A stretch of 31,724 bases of DNA, taken from the NCBI GenBank assembly GCA_937864205.1, contig CALMJB010000081.1, positions 1 through 31,724 of the forward strand, written 5' to 3'. This document shows positions 15,238 to 23,524 of the stretch, in pieces. Source of the stretch: an uncultured Actinomycetes bacterium. GTDB lineage: Bacteria; Actinomycetota; Actinomycetes; Nanopelagicales; Nanopelagicaceae. Position numbers and translations under genes: made by a program. The first letter of the stretch is position 1, and every line of letters starts with the position of its first letter. The notes beneath the pieces were generated by a model. It was not told where the DNA came from. It saw only the letters and a list, made by a program, of their open reading frames with translations, and searched no databases.

Positions 15238-16139
15238 GACTCGGGCACCAATAACTTATCAATCTGTAGAACAGTTTTCTTAGCATGATGAATTACCCAG
15301 GCATCGCCTGGTTGAAGTTTATCTATTTTAAATTCTAACTCTAATTTTCTACTTAATTTCTCTACAATCCTAGGAATAATCGGATTATGACTACATACGA
15401 GTATTGAGTCATTTTCCTTAATTAGATCTTTCACATAATCCACTGCCTTGTCTTTATCCTTATGAAATTCATCTTCACTCAGTTTTTTACTTGTTTTTAC
15501 CTCATATTTTTTGGATTTAGCAAATGGGTAGACAGTGTCAAAACATCTCACCGCATCAGAGGTATGAATTTGCGAAATATTAAAAGCTTGTAAAGTGGAA
15601 ATCAATCGTTGGGCTTGATTCCTGCCCAGATCTGATAATGGTCGATCGGAATCATCTTGTCGCCATTCATCACGATCAACTGCTTTGGTGTGTCTGAGTA
15701 AAACAAGTGGCGAAGAATCAAAGGGTGATTCAAGGAATTTTGCCACGATTTGTTGATCAGTTTCATGGGATAACAACTCATTCGCGGCCGGTAATTCCAG
15801 CCATTTCATTTGATCCACTTCTTTATTTGGACGAAACGGATTCTCATCCCCAACATATCTAGCTGCCCAATAATCAACTTGCTTCTCTCCCTCTGGAGAA
15901 AAATAATTGACAGTATCAAGAAATGGTCCAAATTGAGTATCCAAATTAGTCTCTTCAAGTACTTCTCGGTATGCCGTAGAAATACTGGCCTCTCCAAGTT
16001 CGAGCTTGCCTTTTGGTAGCGACCAATCGTCATACTTCGGGCGATGGATTAGCACAATCTCCGCAACTCCATTTGTGCGTTTACGCCAAACAACTGCGCC
16101 AGCTGCTTTAATTATTTCGCGATTAGATTTTTTCGTCAT
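15234..16139 (-). CDS. MutT1-like Nudix hydrolase / histidine phosphatase fusion
   Basis: A 301-residue two-domain protein. The N-terminal Nudix domain (about 1-145) has WSLPKGKLELGE and the box ending REVLEETNL, in which the usual G of EEXG is N. The C-terminal histidine-phosphatase domain (about 165-301) begins LVLLRHTKAVDRDEW, with the RH catalytic motif, and later has VCSHNPIIPRIV. The fusion and its position beside ppk1 match mycobacterial MutT1, which hydrolyses 8-oxo-(d)GTP and diadenosine polyphosphates. Its ATG overlaps the ppk1 TGA (ATGA, 4 nt), so translation is coupled. Confidence 0.88.
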   Translation of the reverse strand: MTKKSNREIIKAAGAVVWRKRTNGVAEIVLIHRPKYDDWSLPKGKLELGEASISTAYREVLEETNLDTQFGPFLDTVNYFSPEGEKQVDYWAARYVGDENPFRPNKEVDQMKWLELPAANELLSHETDQQIVAKFLESPFDSSPLVLLRHTKAVDRDEWRQDDSDRPLSDLGRNQAQRLISTLQAFNISQIHTSDAVRCFDTVYPFAKSKKYEVKTSKKLSEDEFHKDKDKAVDYVKDLIKENDSILVCSHNPIIPRIVEKLSRKLELEFKIDKLQPGDAWVIHHAKKTVLQIDKLLVPES

Positions 16140-18238
16140 TTAACCCGATAAATTTCTATCGTTTCTGATTGCAAATCACGTAATGGTTGTGCAGAAGGTA
16201 ACTTTGAAACTCTCTGCCACTTACCATCTGAATTCATCTTCCAGCATGAAACATCATCAGATAAATACCGCTTTAAAAGCTCAGCTAAAAAAATTTTGTG
16301 AGATGGTTGATTGATTTGTACCAAACTTTCTACTCGGCGGTTCAAATTTCGGTCCATCAAATCTGCACTGCCAATAAAGAACTCTTCATCACCACCGTTA
16401 TGAAAATTGAAGATCCGAGAATGTTCTAGAAATCTTCCTAATATAGATCTGACTGTTATATTCTCAGATAAATTTGGTACTTGTGCTCTGATGGCGCAAA
16501 TCCCGCGAACAATTAAATCAATTTTTACACCTGCTTTCGAGGCTCGATAAAGCGCCTCGACAAACTCTTCATCTAAAATCGCATTTAACTTCATTTGAAT
16601 TTTGGCAGGCTGGCCGGAATTGGCAAATAAAATCTCGCGATCAATTTTTTCAAGTAATTTACTTCTTATGCCACCAGGTGCGACCAATAAACGGCGAAAC
16701 TCAGATTGCGGGGCGAAGCCTGAAAGTTGATTGAATAATCTATTTAAATCTTCACCTAAAACGTTATCAGCACTGAATAAACCGATATCTTCATAGGATC
16801 TAGCGGTTTTCGGATTGTAATTTCCGGTACCTACATGTGAATAGCGACGTATTCCGCTGGGCTCTTCCCTTACGACCAATGAAAGTTTTGCATGTGTCTT
16901 AAATCCAACTAGACCATAGACCACATGTACGCCAGCCTCTTCAAGTTTTCTTGCCCAACGTACATTTGCTAGCTCATCAAAACGAGCACGGATTTCTATT
17001 ACGGCAAGAACTTGTTTGCCATTTTCGGCCGCCTCAATCAGAGCATTCACAATTGGCGAATCTCCAGATGTTCGATAAAGCGTTTGCTTTATAGCTAATA
17101 CTTGTGGATCGGTCGCTGCAAACTCTAAGAACTTTACAACTGAGGCACTAAAAGATTCGTAAGGGTGGTGTAGCAAAATCTCCCGACGTTTTATAGCGGA
17201 GAAGAAATCATCTGGCGATCCCTCTTCAAGATCACGAAAATCTTTTGGTACCTGACTTCGAAAGGGTGGAAATTTCAGCTCGGCTCTATCCAAATCAGCA
17301 ATTAAATTTAGCCCAGTTAAATCCAGTGGTTCAGGGTAACGAGTAATTTCTTCATCTGAAATCTCTAGTTCCATTTTTAACCTAGATAGTAAATTTGGTT
17401 TGATATCCACATCCACTTCAAGTCGAACTGGGGGTCCAAATTTTCGACGGAGTAATTCTTGCTCCATCGATTCCAATAAGTTTTCTGACTCCTCCTCTTC
17501 TAATTCCAGATCAGCGTTTCGAGTCAAGCGGAAGGTGTAATGATCTTCTATTTCCATTCCCGGAAAAAGTTCATGCAAATTAGCAATAATCAATTTCTCA
17601 ATCGCAATAAATCTTGTAGAGACACTGCTTTTCGTTTCAATAAACCTTGGCAATGATGCGGGAACTTTTACTCGAGCAAATAACTCCTCTGAACTATTAG
17701 GCTTTCGCACCACCACAGCTAAGTTCAAAGACAATCCAGATATATACGGGAATGGATGAGCTGGATCAACTGCCAGTGGTGTCAAAACTGGAAATATACG
17801 TTCATGAAATAATTTTTTAACATATTCAATTTCATCGTGTGACAAATCATTCCAAGATACAAACACGATTCCCTTCTCTTCTAATTTTGGAATCAAATCT
17901 TCGTTGAAGAGTCGGGTCTGACGATCAATCAATTTTTGAGTTAAATTGGAAATTTGATTCATTAATTCTGCCGGCGTTAACCCAGCCGAATTTCTTTTGC
18001 TGATGCCAGATTGCAATTTTCGTTTCAGAGTTGCAACTCTGATCATAAAAAAATCATCTAAGTTACTTGAGAAAATAGCTAAATAGCGGCACCGCTCGAG
18101 CAAAGGCAAACTGTTATCTTCTGCTAATTGCAACACTCGCTCATTAAAAGCTAGCCAACTAATTTCTCGATCAATCAGGTGCTCTCGTGGATTAGCCTCG
18201 ATTAGCGGCAAATTAGGAAGGGTCGGCAGGGAAGACAT
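16136..18238 (-). CDS. ppk1: Polyphosphate kinase 1
   Basis: A 700-residue enzyme that reversibly polymerises the gamma-phosphate of ATP into polyphosphate. Domain order is standard: N domain with REISWLAFNERVLQLA (about 24-39), head domain, then two phospholipase-D-like catalytic domains. By the 19-residue spacing to the second histidine (H468 in YSHVGTGNYNP), the phosphorylated histidine should be H449 in FKTHAKL. The C2 domain carries the conserved HSRIFNFHNGGDEEFFIGSADLM. Ppk1 normally acts at the membrane or in granules. It is first gene of an operon with the MutT1-like gene, and a short palindrome lies just before the start. Confidence 0.96.
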   Translation of the reverse strand: MSSLPTLPNLPLIEANPREHLIDREISWLAFNERVLQLAEDNSLPLLERCRYLAIFSSNLDDFFMIRVATLKRKLQSGISKRNSAGLTPAELMNQISNLTQKLIDRQTRLFNEDLIPKLEEKGIVFVSWNDLSHDEIEYVKKLFHERIFPVLTPLAVDPAHPFPYISGLSLNLAVVVRKPNSSEELFARVKVPASLPRFIETKSSVSTRFIAIEKLIIANLHELFPGMEIEDHYTFRLTRNADLELEEEESENLLESMEQELLRRKFGPPVRLEVDVDIKPNLLSRLKMELEISDEEITRYPEPLDLTGLNLIADLDRAELKFPPFRSQVPKDFRDLEEGSPDDFFSAIKRREILLHHPYESFSASVVKFLEFAATDPQVLAIKQTLYRTSGDSPIVNALIEAAENGKQVLAVIEIRARFDELANVRWARKLEEAGVHVVYGLVGFKTHAKLSLVVREEPSGIRRYSHVGTGNYNPKTARSYEDIGLFSADNVLGEDLNRLFNQLSGFAPQSEFRRLLVAPGGIRSKLLEKIDREILFANSGQPAKIQMKLNAILDEEFVEALYRASKAGVKIDLIVRGICAIRAQVPNLSENITVRSILGRFLEHSRIFNFHNGGDEEFFIGSADLMDRNLNRRVESLVQINQPSHKIFLAELLKRYLSDDVSCWKMNSDGKWQRVSKLPSAQPLRDLQSETIEIYRVK

Positions 18239-18249
18239 AATGAAAATAT

Positions 18250-18263
18250 CTTCCTACAGGAAG
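18250..18263. repeat. Short inverted repeat upstream of ppk1
   Basis: CTTCCT-AC-AGGAAG, 6-bp arms with a 2-bp spacer, 12 to 25 nt before the ppk1 ATG. It could be an operator overlapping the promoter, or a leader hairpin. Confidence 0.35.
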
Positions 18264-18314
18264 GTTAACAATGAGTAATCCTGGAATTAACAGGCTTATT
18301 TCGTTTGTAAATAA

Positions 18315-19094
18315 CTAAGCGATAGGCCATTTAATCGGCTTTTCATGCTTAGGTTTTCTGCCATCTCCGGAGGATTTACCTCTGATTCTGCGCCAAATCC
18401 AAGGCAGTGCAAATGTTGAAAACCAAATCAAATTTTCAAGATATCTAAAAGCTATTGATTTTGGTTTTGCAGGTGGCAGTGGAATTTTCCAATCGGGATT
18501 AAAGTTTTTACCCAACCCTTCTAATACCGCTTGCGCCAATCTTCGATGACCTTCGGGATTCATATGTAATCTATCGAATGCTAAAAATCTTCGGTCTGCT
18601 AAGAATTCAAACCCTTTAGATTCATAAAGTTTTACATTGTATTTAGCGGCAACTTTGCGAATATTTTCATTGAATTGTCCAAATCGGGCATGCCACAGTT
18701 CTGCCGTTCTACCTTTTGCATCAACTTTGTCTACGACGGTAAAAATAATCACAGTTGCGCCAGTTTCCACCAACTCTTTCACACCTTTTTCATATTGGGG
18801 CAGAGAGTTTTCCGGTTTGTAATTTGGACGCAAAACATCATTAGCGCCGGCGTGAAATGAAATTAAAGTATCGGCTCCGGTTACATATTTTTTAGCAATT
18901 GGGATCTGATCTTCAACCACTTGATGCAACAACTTTCCACGAATTGCCAAGTTACAATAAGTAAATTCCGGATTTTCTTTTGCTAATTCATCGGCTACCC
19001 GATCAGCCCAACCCCGATAATTTCCAGAAATGACTTCATCGGTCATGCCCTCTGTCATGGAATCACCGAGCGCTATAAATCTTGTAAAACGCAT
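18315..19094 (-). CDS. SGNH/GDSL-type hydrolase
   Basis: An esterase/lipase-family protein of about 259 residues. Block I is IALGDSMTEGMTD with the nucleophile Ser, block III is AGANDVLRP, and block V is DRLHMNPEGHRRLA with the Asp-x-x-His pair. This identifies the SGNH family; the substrate is unknown. There is no signal peptide, so it is probably cytosolic. A hydrophobic aromatic stretch (LENLIWFSTFALPWIWRRI) near the C-terminus could attach it to the membrane. I choose the ATG at 19094 (MRFTRFIALGDS), where family members normally begin, 10 nt after the upstream stop; the longer frame from 19148 would overlap the methyltransferase gene by 44 nt. Confidence 0.87.
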   Translation of the reverse strand: MRFTRFIALGDSMTEGMTDEVISGNYRGWADRVADELAKENPEFTYCNLAIRGKLLHQVVEDQIPIAKKYVTGADTLISFHAGANDVLRPNYKPENSLPQYEKGVKELVETGATVIIFTVVDKVDAKGRTAELWHARFGQFNENIRKVAAKYNVKLYESKGFEFLADRRFLAFDRLHMNPEGHRRLAQAVLEGLGKNFNPDWKIPLPPAKPKSIAFRYLENLIWFSTFALPWIWRRIRGKSSGDGRKPKHEKPIKWPIA

Positions 19095-19104
19095 TTTTCT
19101 ATAA

Positions 19105-19851
19105 CTACCTATTTTCAGAGATTTGGTGCAAAGCAATTGCGGTGGCAACGCTTGCGTTCAAAGATTCTACTTCGTTTGTGATTTGAATTGAAAGAATTTG
19201 ATCACAACGTTCTCGAACCAATCTTGATAAACCTTTTCCTTCACTGCCTACAATCAAAAAAAGCGATTGATCAAATAATTTGAAGTTTTTAAAGTTCGCA
19301 TCCCCATCGCCAGCTAACCCGATTACAAAGAAATCATTCTCCTTTGCCAGCCCCATGGTGTTAACCAAGTTTGTAACTTGTGCAATTGGAATTCGCGCTG
19401 CCGCCCCCGCTGATGCTTTCCAAACTGATCCACCGATTCCGGCATTTCGTCGTTCTGGGATGACGACACCGGTTGCGCCAAATGCTGCGGCCGAACGAAC
19501 TATTGCGCCAAGATTTTGTGGATCGGTGATTCCATCAATCGCAACGATAAGTGCCGGCTTTTTAGCTGATTTAAATAAGCGATCGATATGCGTGTAATTA
19601 AATTGTTTGGTTTTTAAAACTATTCCTTGATGATTTCGACTACCAGCCACATCATCTAAACCGCGGCGGGGAAATTCCTTAACTGGGATATTTTGAGATT
19701 TTGCCAGATTGATAGCGGTTTTAATCTTTTCATCTACCTGTCCCTCTTTTTGAATCAGTAACTCTTTCGCCGGAATCTTTGCGTTGAGTGCTTCAATAAC
19801 CGCGTTCTTTCCCATCACCGCGTCATCATTAGATTTATCAAAATCTCTCAT
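19105..19851 (-). CDS. rlmB: SpoU/TrmH-family 23S rRNA 2'-O-methyltransferase, RlmB-like
   Basis: A SAM-dependent RNA ribose methyltransferase of about 248 residues with an N-terminal substrate-binding domain (GKNAVIEALNAKIPAKELLI) and a C-terminal SPOUT knot. The motifs are DGITDPQNLGAIVRSAAAFGATGVVIP (motif 1), LFLIVGSEGKGLSRLV (motif 2) and SLNASVATAIALHQI (motif 3). Guanosine-2251 methylation is inferred from similarity to RlmB. The ATG at 19851 overlaps the cysS stop by one base (TAATG) and has GGAG (19858-19861) 6 nt upstream. The in-frame ATG at 19863 lies before that site and is rejected. The cysS-trmH pairing is conserved, as in Mycobacterium Rv3580c-Rv3579c. Confidence 0.9.
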   Translation of the reverse strand: MRDFDKSNDDAVMGKNAVIEALNAKIPAKELLIQKEGQVDEKIKTAINLAKSQNIPVKEFPRRGLDDVAGSRNHQGIVLKTKQFNYTHIDRLFKSAKKPALIVAIDGITDPQNLGAIVRSAAAFGATGVVIPERRNAGIGGSVWKASAGAAARIPIAQVTNLVNTMGLAKENDFFVIGLAGDGDANFKNFKLFDQSLFLIVGSEGKGLSRLVRERCDQILSIQITNEVESLNASVATAIALHQISENR

Positions 19852-21224
19852 TAAAGACTCCATCGCGGACCATTAGGCGTATCTTCTATTGTGATTCCCA
19901 TCTTCAAGATCTCGTCTCGAATTCGATCTGCCGCTGCAAAATCTTTTCGTGCCCGAGCATCAGCTCGTTGTTGCAGGGCTAACGCAACTAACTTATTTGC
20001 CTGTTCTTTGATTTGATCAGAATCAGCAGATACGGAATTTTCATAATCGGCCGGGTCACAACCCAGAATTGAAAGTGCACCCCGAATCTTGCTGGCGGAT
20101 TCTAAAATTATTTTTGAATCAGTCGCTGAATTACCTTGGCGCATCCACTCTGAAATTTGGGCAAGCACTTGGGGTACCGCTAAATCTTCATCCATAAGTT
20201 GAGTTAGCTCTGGGGAAATTTGTTTTTCTACAGTCAACCCTTCACGTTCGACTCGTTTTAAAAATGCTTCAATGCGCGCAAATGCGGTGGCAGATTCCTT
20301 TAGCGCAGATGGAGAATATTCCAGCATCGATCGATAGTGAGCACTACCTAAGTACCAACGTAATTCGATTGGGCGAACTTCTTTGAGAATTTCTTTAACT
20401 AATAATGAATTACCAAGAGATTTGCTCATTTTTTCACCGGCGGTTGTTACCCAAGCGTTATGCATCCAGTAATTAGCAAATTTGTATCCAGCAGAAGTGG
20501 ATTGGGCAATCTCATTTTCATGGTGCGGAAAAATTAAATCGATTCCACCTCCGTGAATATCAAAATTCTCACCTAAGTAAGCATTCGCCATCGCCGAACA
20601 TTCCAAATGCCAACCCGGACGACCATTACCCCACGGGGTTGGCCACGACGGTTCATTAGTTTTAGCCGCTTTCCAAAGTGCAAAATCTTTCGGATCTTTT
20701 TTTGATTTCAAATCTGAATCATCGCTTGGTAAAAGATCGGCAAGTTTTTGATTGGAAAGCTTTAAATAATCTTTCACTTTAGCCACTTCTAAATAAACAT
20801 CACCATTTCCGGGTGCATAAGCAAATTTCTTTTCAACTAAACGCTGCATTAATTCAATCATTTGAGTGATATGACCAGTCGCGCGTGGCTCATAGGTTGG
20901 TGCTAAAACATTTAATGCTTTGTATGCGTCGGCAAATTCACGTTCATAATTAATAGCTACCTGCCACCAAGGAATTTTTTCATGCACCGCTTTGTGCAGA
21001 ATTTTGTCGTCAATATCGGTGACATTCCGAATGAAAACAACTGTAAAGCCTTTGGCGATCAGCCATCTTCTTAATATGTCGAAATTGACACCACTGCGAA
21101 TATGTCCGATATGTGGCGATGCCTGCACGGTCGCACCGCAAACATAAATTCCAACTTGGTTCTTATTAATTGGCTTAAAATCTCGTAAGCCTTTGGTTTG
21201 GCTGTCGTAGATTTTCAAACTCAT
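19851..21224 (-). CDS. cysS: Cysteinyl-tRNA synthetase
   Basis: A class Ia aminoacyl-tRNA synthetase of 457 residues that charges tRNA-Cys. The Zn-binding Cys29 is in YVCGATVQ, the HIGH motif at 39-42 (ASPHIGHIRSG), further Zn ligands are in WHLECSAMA (Cys209) and FPHHENE, and the KMSKS loop is at 265-269 followed by LGNS. MshC, the mycothiol paralogue, is excluded by the full length with an anticodon-binding C-terminal half and by the intact KMSKS. It starts 2 nt after the ispDF stop and ends in a TAATG overlap with rlmB, so ispDF-cysS-rlmB form an operon. Confidence 0.96.
   Translation of the reverse strand: MSLKIYDSQTKGLRDFKPINKNQVGIYVCGATVQASPHIGHIRSGVNFDILRRWLIAKGFTVVFIRNVTDIDDKILHKAVHEKIPWWQVAINYEREFADAYKALNVLAPTYEPRATGHITQMIELMQRLVEKKFAYAPGNGDVYLEVAKVKDYLKLSNQKLADLLPSDDSDLKSKKDPKDFALWKAAKTNEPSWPTPWGNGRPGWHLECSAMANAYLGENFDIHGGGIDLIFPHHENEIAQSTSAGYKFANYWMHNAWVTTAGEKMSKSLGNSLLVKEILKEVRPIELRWYLGSAHYRSMLEYSPSALKESATAFARIEAFLKRVEREGLTVEKQISPELTQLMDEDLAVPQVLAQISEWMRQGNSATDSKIILESASKIRGALSILGCDPADYENSVSADSDQIKEQANKLVALALQQRADARARKDFAAADRIRDEILKMGITIEDTPNGPRWSL
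19858..19861 (-). promoter_or_regulatory. rlmB ribosome binding site within the cysS 3' end
   Basis: GGAG on the minus strand, 6 nt before the ATG of the TAATG overlap at 19851. It decides the start of the methyltransferase gene. Confidence 0.65.
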
Positions 21225-21226
21225 AC

Positions 21227-22366
21227 TTAGACCTTACTAACTAATGCGGAAGCGATTGCGGAAATACCTTTACCCTCGCCGGTAAAACCCAATCCATCGG
21301 TAGATGTGGCAGAAACTGATACCACTGCACCATTTAAATGTTTAGAAATTGTTTCGATTGCTTCTTTGCGGCGGGCGGCAATTTTTGGCTTATTTGCAAT
21401 TATCTGTACCGAAACATTTTCAATCTTCAAATTGGCGGTAGTTAACTTTGCCAAGCACTCTTTCAATAATCTTTCTCCGGAAGCATCGGCATACTTTGGA
21501 TCATTGACTCCAAAATTAGAGCCTAAATCTCCAAGATTTGCAGCAGATAACAGCGCATCACAGATTGCATGAATTGCAACATCACCATCTGAATGCCCGT
21601 CTACGCCAATTTCATTTTCCCAAAGTAACCCAGCTAGCCAAAGCTTTCGATCTTTGTTCTTTGAAAATGCATGAGTATCTGTGCCGATTCCAACTTGCAA
21701 GGCAGAAATATCATTTGGATAAAGCAAGCGCAGTGCAGTTTGTAAATCTTGCGGATTAGTAATTTTCAAGGCTCGATTTTCACCGGGGATGGTTTTAACT
21801 TTTTCGCCCAGTTTTTCCACCAACGCCGCATCATCAGTGGCATCTAGATTGGTTGAGTGAGCTTTTTTCAGCAACTCAAACTTAAATCCCTGCGGAGTTT
21901 GCACGCTTTTTAACGTTGTCCGATCTAAGGTACTTTGAACAAAACCTGCGTTATCAATGGCTTTGATTGTGTCGACGACTTCTATTACCGGAATAACCGC
22001 CGATTCAGAATCAAGTTCTTTTATAACGCGCTTAGCCAATTCGGTGGATGCAATTGCCCGAGCTGCATCATGAACTAAAACATTTTCATATTCCGTTGGA
22101 ATTTGTTGCAATGCAATTCGAACACTGTCACTACGCAAAATTCCGCCGGTAATTACTTTTGCCTTATCAAGTAATAATTCTTGAAATTTTTCTTCATAAC
22201 CAGCAGGTGCCGTAACGATTATTAAGTCTGTAACTGGCAAAAGCGCATCGACTGCATGTTCGACTAAAGTTTTATCAACTAATTTAATTAAGGCTTTTGG
22301 ATAATTTGCGCCGAACCGATGTCCGGCTCCGGCAGCGGCGACGATTGCCGCTGTCAGTTTGCTCAT
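21227..22366 (-). CDS. ispDF: Bifunctional IspD/IspF of the MEP isoprenoid pathway
   Basis: A 379-residue fusion of two non-consecutive MEP-pathway enzymes. Residues 1 to about 222 are 2-C-methyl-D-erythritol 4-phosphate cytidylyltransferase, with the CTP-binding IVAAAGAGHRFGANYPKAL, VHDAARAIAS and LKSVQTPQGF. Residues about 224-379 are 2-C-methyl-D-erythritol 2,4-cyclodiphosphate synthase, with VGIGTDTHAF (metal-binding Asp and His), GHSDGDVAIHAICDALL and SATSTDGLGFTGEGKGI. Fused genes are known in several bacteria; Mycobacterium has separate adjacent ispD and ispF. It lies 14 nt downstream of carD, the conserved order carD-ispD-ispF-cysS. Confidence 0.95.
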   Translation of the reverse strand: MSKLTAAIVAAAGAGHRFGANYPKALIKLVDKTLVEHAVDALLPVTDLIIVTAPAGYEEKFQELLLDKAKVITGGILRSDSVRIALQQIPTEYENVLVHDAARAIASTELAKRVIKELDSESAVIPVIEVVDTIKAIDNAGFVQSTLDRTTLKSVQTPQGFKFELLKKAHSTNLDATDDAALVEKLGEKVKTIPGENRALKITNPQDLQTALRLLYPNDISALQVGIGTDTHAFSKNKDRKLWLAGLLWENEIGVDGHSDGDVAIHAICDALLSAANLGDLGSNFGVNDPKYADASGERLLKECLAKLTTANLKIENVSVQIIANKPKIAARRKEAIETISKHLNGAVVSVSATSTDGLGFTGEGKGISAIASALVSKV

Positions 22367-22380
22367 GATTAGCTATTCAA

Positions 22381-22863
22381 TTAAGAGGCAAGAACCTCGT
22401 CTAGCATCGTGGCAGCTTTATCTTCATCGGTGCGCTCAGCAAGTGCTAACTCGGAAACCAAAATTTGTTTTGCTTTTGCCAACATGCGTTTTTCACCAGC
22501 AGAGAGACCACGATCTAGATCACGACGATATAAGTCACGAACGACTTCAGCGACTTTGATTACATCGCCGGAGGCAAGTTTTTCGACATTTGCTTTGTAA
22601 CGACGAGACCAATTAGTTGGCTCTTCTGTATATGGCTGACGTAAAACATTAAATACTTTGTCTAGACCATCACTATCTACAACATCGCGGACTCCGACAA
22701 GATCAACATTTTCGGCTGGGACTCTTACAGTGAGGTCTCCTTGGGCCACCTTTAAAACTAAATATGTTTTTTCTTCACCTTTAATGATTCTTTTTTCAAT
22801 TGCTTGGATCTGTGCTGCTCCGTGATGCGGGTAAACGACAGTTTCGCCAACTTTGAATGTCAT
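22381..22863 (-). CDS. carD: CarD-family RNA polymerase-binding transcription regulator
   Basis: A global regulator of about 160 residues that binds the RNA polymerase beta subunit and stabilises open promoter complexes, with a strong role in rRNA and stress control in mycobacteria. The N-terminal RNAP-interaction domain is FKVGETVVYPHHGAAQIQAIEKR, then GDLTVRVPAENVDLVGVRDVV. The C-terminal DNA-binding helices include the conserved TNWSRRYKANVEKLASGD, with the promoter-wedge Trp, and LSAGEKRMLAKAKQILVSELALAE. The start at 22863 (MTFKVGETVVY) matches mycobacterial CarD; an in-frame ATG at 22881 would add six unconserved residues and swallow the AAAGG binding site. A strong extended -10 lies upstream. 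Confidence 0.95.
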   Translation of the reverse strand: MTFKVGETVVYPHHGAAQIQAIEKRIIKGEEKTYLVLKVAQGDLTVRVPAENVDLVGVRDVVDSDGLDKVFNVLRQPYTEEPTNWSRRYKANVEKLASGDVIKVAEVVRDLYRRDLDRGLSAGEKRMLAKAKQILVSELALAERTDEDKAATMLDEVLAS

Positions 22864-22892
22864 TGAGGAATGGCCTTTCATTAAGAGGGAAA

Positions 22893-22901
22893 ATTATACC
22901 A
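22893..22901 (-). promoter_or_regulatory. Extended -10 promoter of carD
   Basis: TGGTATAAT on the minus strand: a consensus TATAAT with a TGn extension, giving a leader of roughly 20-25 nt with an AAAGG site before the ATG at 22863. It contrasts with the leaderless promoters around it and suggests strong housekeeping expression. No good -35, as expected for an extended -10. Confidence 0.65.
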
Positions 22902-22987
22902 GTGTTCTGCGACCTAATTCACCTTCATTATTGCTGAACTATTCGGGAAAAAATCCAGCAAAATTTCAATTGAATTTCTAAAAAAGA

Positions 22988-22993
22988 TAACCT
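22988..22993 (+). promoter_or_regulatory. -10 element of the LpqE-like gene, leaderless type
   Basis: TAACCT followed by TGCCCA and the ATG at 23000. The 6-nt spacing supports this ATG over the one at 23021. Confidence 0.5.
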
Positions 22994-22999
22994 TGCCCA

Positions 23000-23524
23000 A
23001 TGATTTTTTCCAGCAAATCCATGAGAAAAAAAATTGCATCAATTTCTATACTTTTTTTGACATCTGGATTTTTATCTGGTTGTGCTGCCGGTAAAAATGC
23101 ACCGACTAGATTGATCAAACAAGTAACTGATGGCGTCGAAGGCGAAAGTGGCGAAATCAAATTACGCAATATTTTGATTGTCGCTCGTGATACTTCAACC
23201 GCAGTATTAGTTGGCACGATTGTTAATCAAGCAGATTCTGTAGATTCATTAACCGCCATCACCGTTGGCGACGATTCCGCACGGGTGCAAAGAGTGGATT
23301 ATTTATTGGCAAAGAACACACCAATTACCTTTGAAGGACCGATTGCAAATGCCCGTTTAGTGATGTCACCATTTCCCGTAACAGCCGGACAACATATAAA
23401 AGTTAAGTTTGGTTTTGTGAATGCCGCTCCAGTTGAATTAACGGCATTGATCGTTACTGGTGATGGAATCTACGCTGAAGCAGGAATTACGCCGCTTGCA
23501 GTAAATCTAAATCGGGCACCTTAA
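23000..23524 (+). CDS. LpqE-like secreted lipoprotein
   Basis: A 174-residue exported lipoprotein. The N-terminus has a basic patch (MRKK), a hydrophobic core and the lipobox LSGC, with Cys28 the lipidated residue, so the mature protein sits on the outer face of the cytoplasmic membrane. The rest is a beta-rich domain resembling the PCu(A)C/DUF461-type fold: IKLRNILIVA, AVLVGTIVNQ, TAITVGDDSARV, HIKVKFGFVNAAPVEL. Divergent placement from carD is the same as lpqE (Rv3584) next to carD (Rv3583c) in Mycobacterium, which supports orthology. The metal-binding Met/His motif of copper chaperones is not obvious. Its stop abuts the convergent regX3 stop with no gap. ATG 23021 is an alternative start. 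Confidence 0.8.
   Translation: MIFSSKSMRKKIASISILFLTSGFLSGCAAGKNAPTRLIKQVTDGVEGESGEIKLRNILIVARDTSTAVLVGTIVNQADSVDSLTAITVGDDSARVQRVDYLLAKNTPITFEGPIANARLVMSPFPVTAGQHIKVKFGFVNAAPVELTALIVTGDGIYAEAGITPLAVNLNRAP

Noticed and set aside
19092..19148. SGNH hydrolase start at 19148
   Set aside because: It would overlap the methyltransferase gene by 44 nt and add residues not seen in the family; MRFTRFIALGDS at 19094 is the natural start.
22861..22881. carD start at 22881 (MKGHSSM...)
   Set aside because: Alignment with mycobacterial CarD starts at MTFKVGE, and the AAAGG site lies inside the extension.
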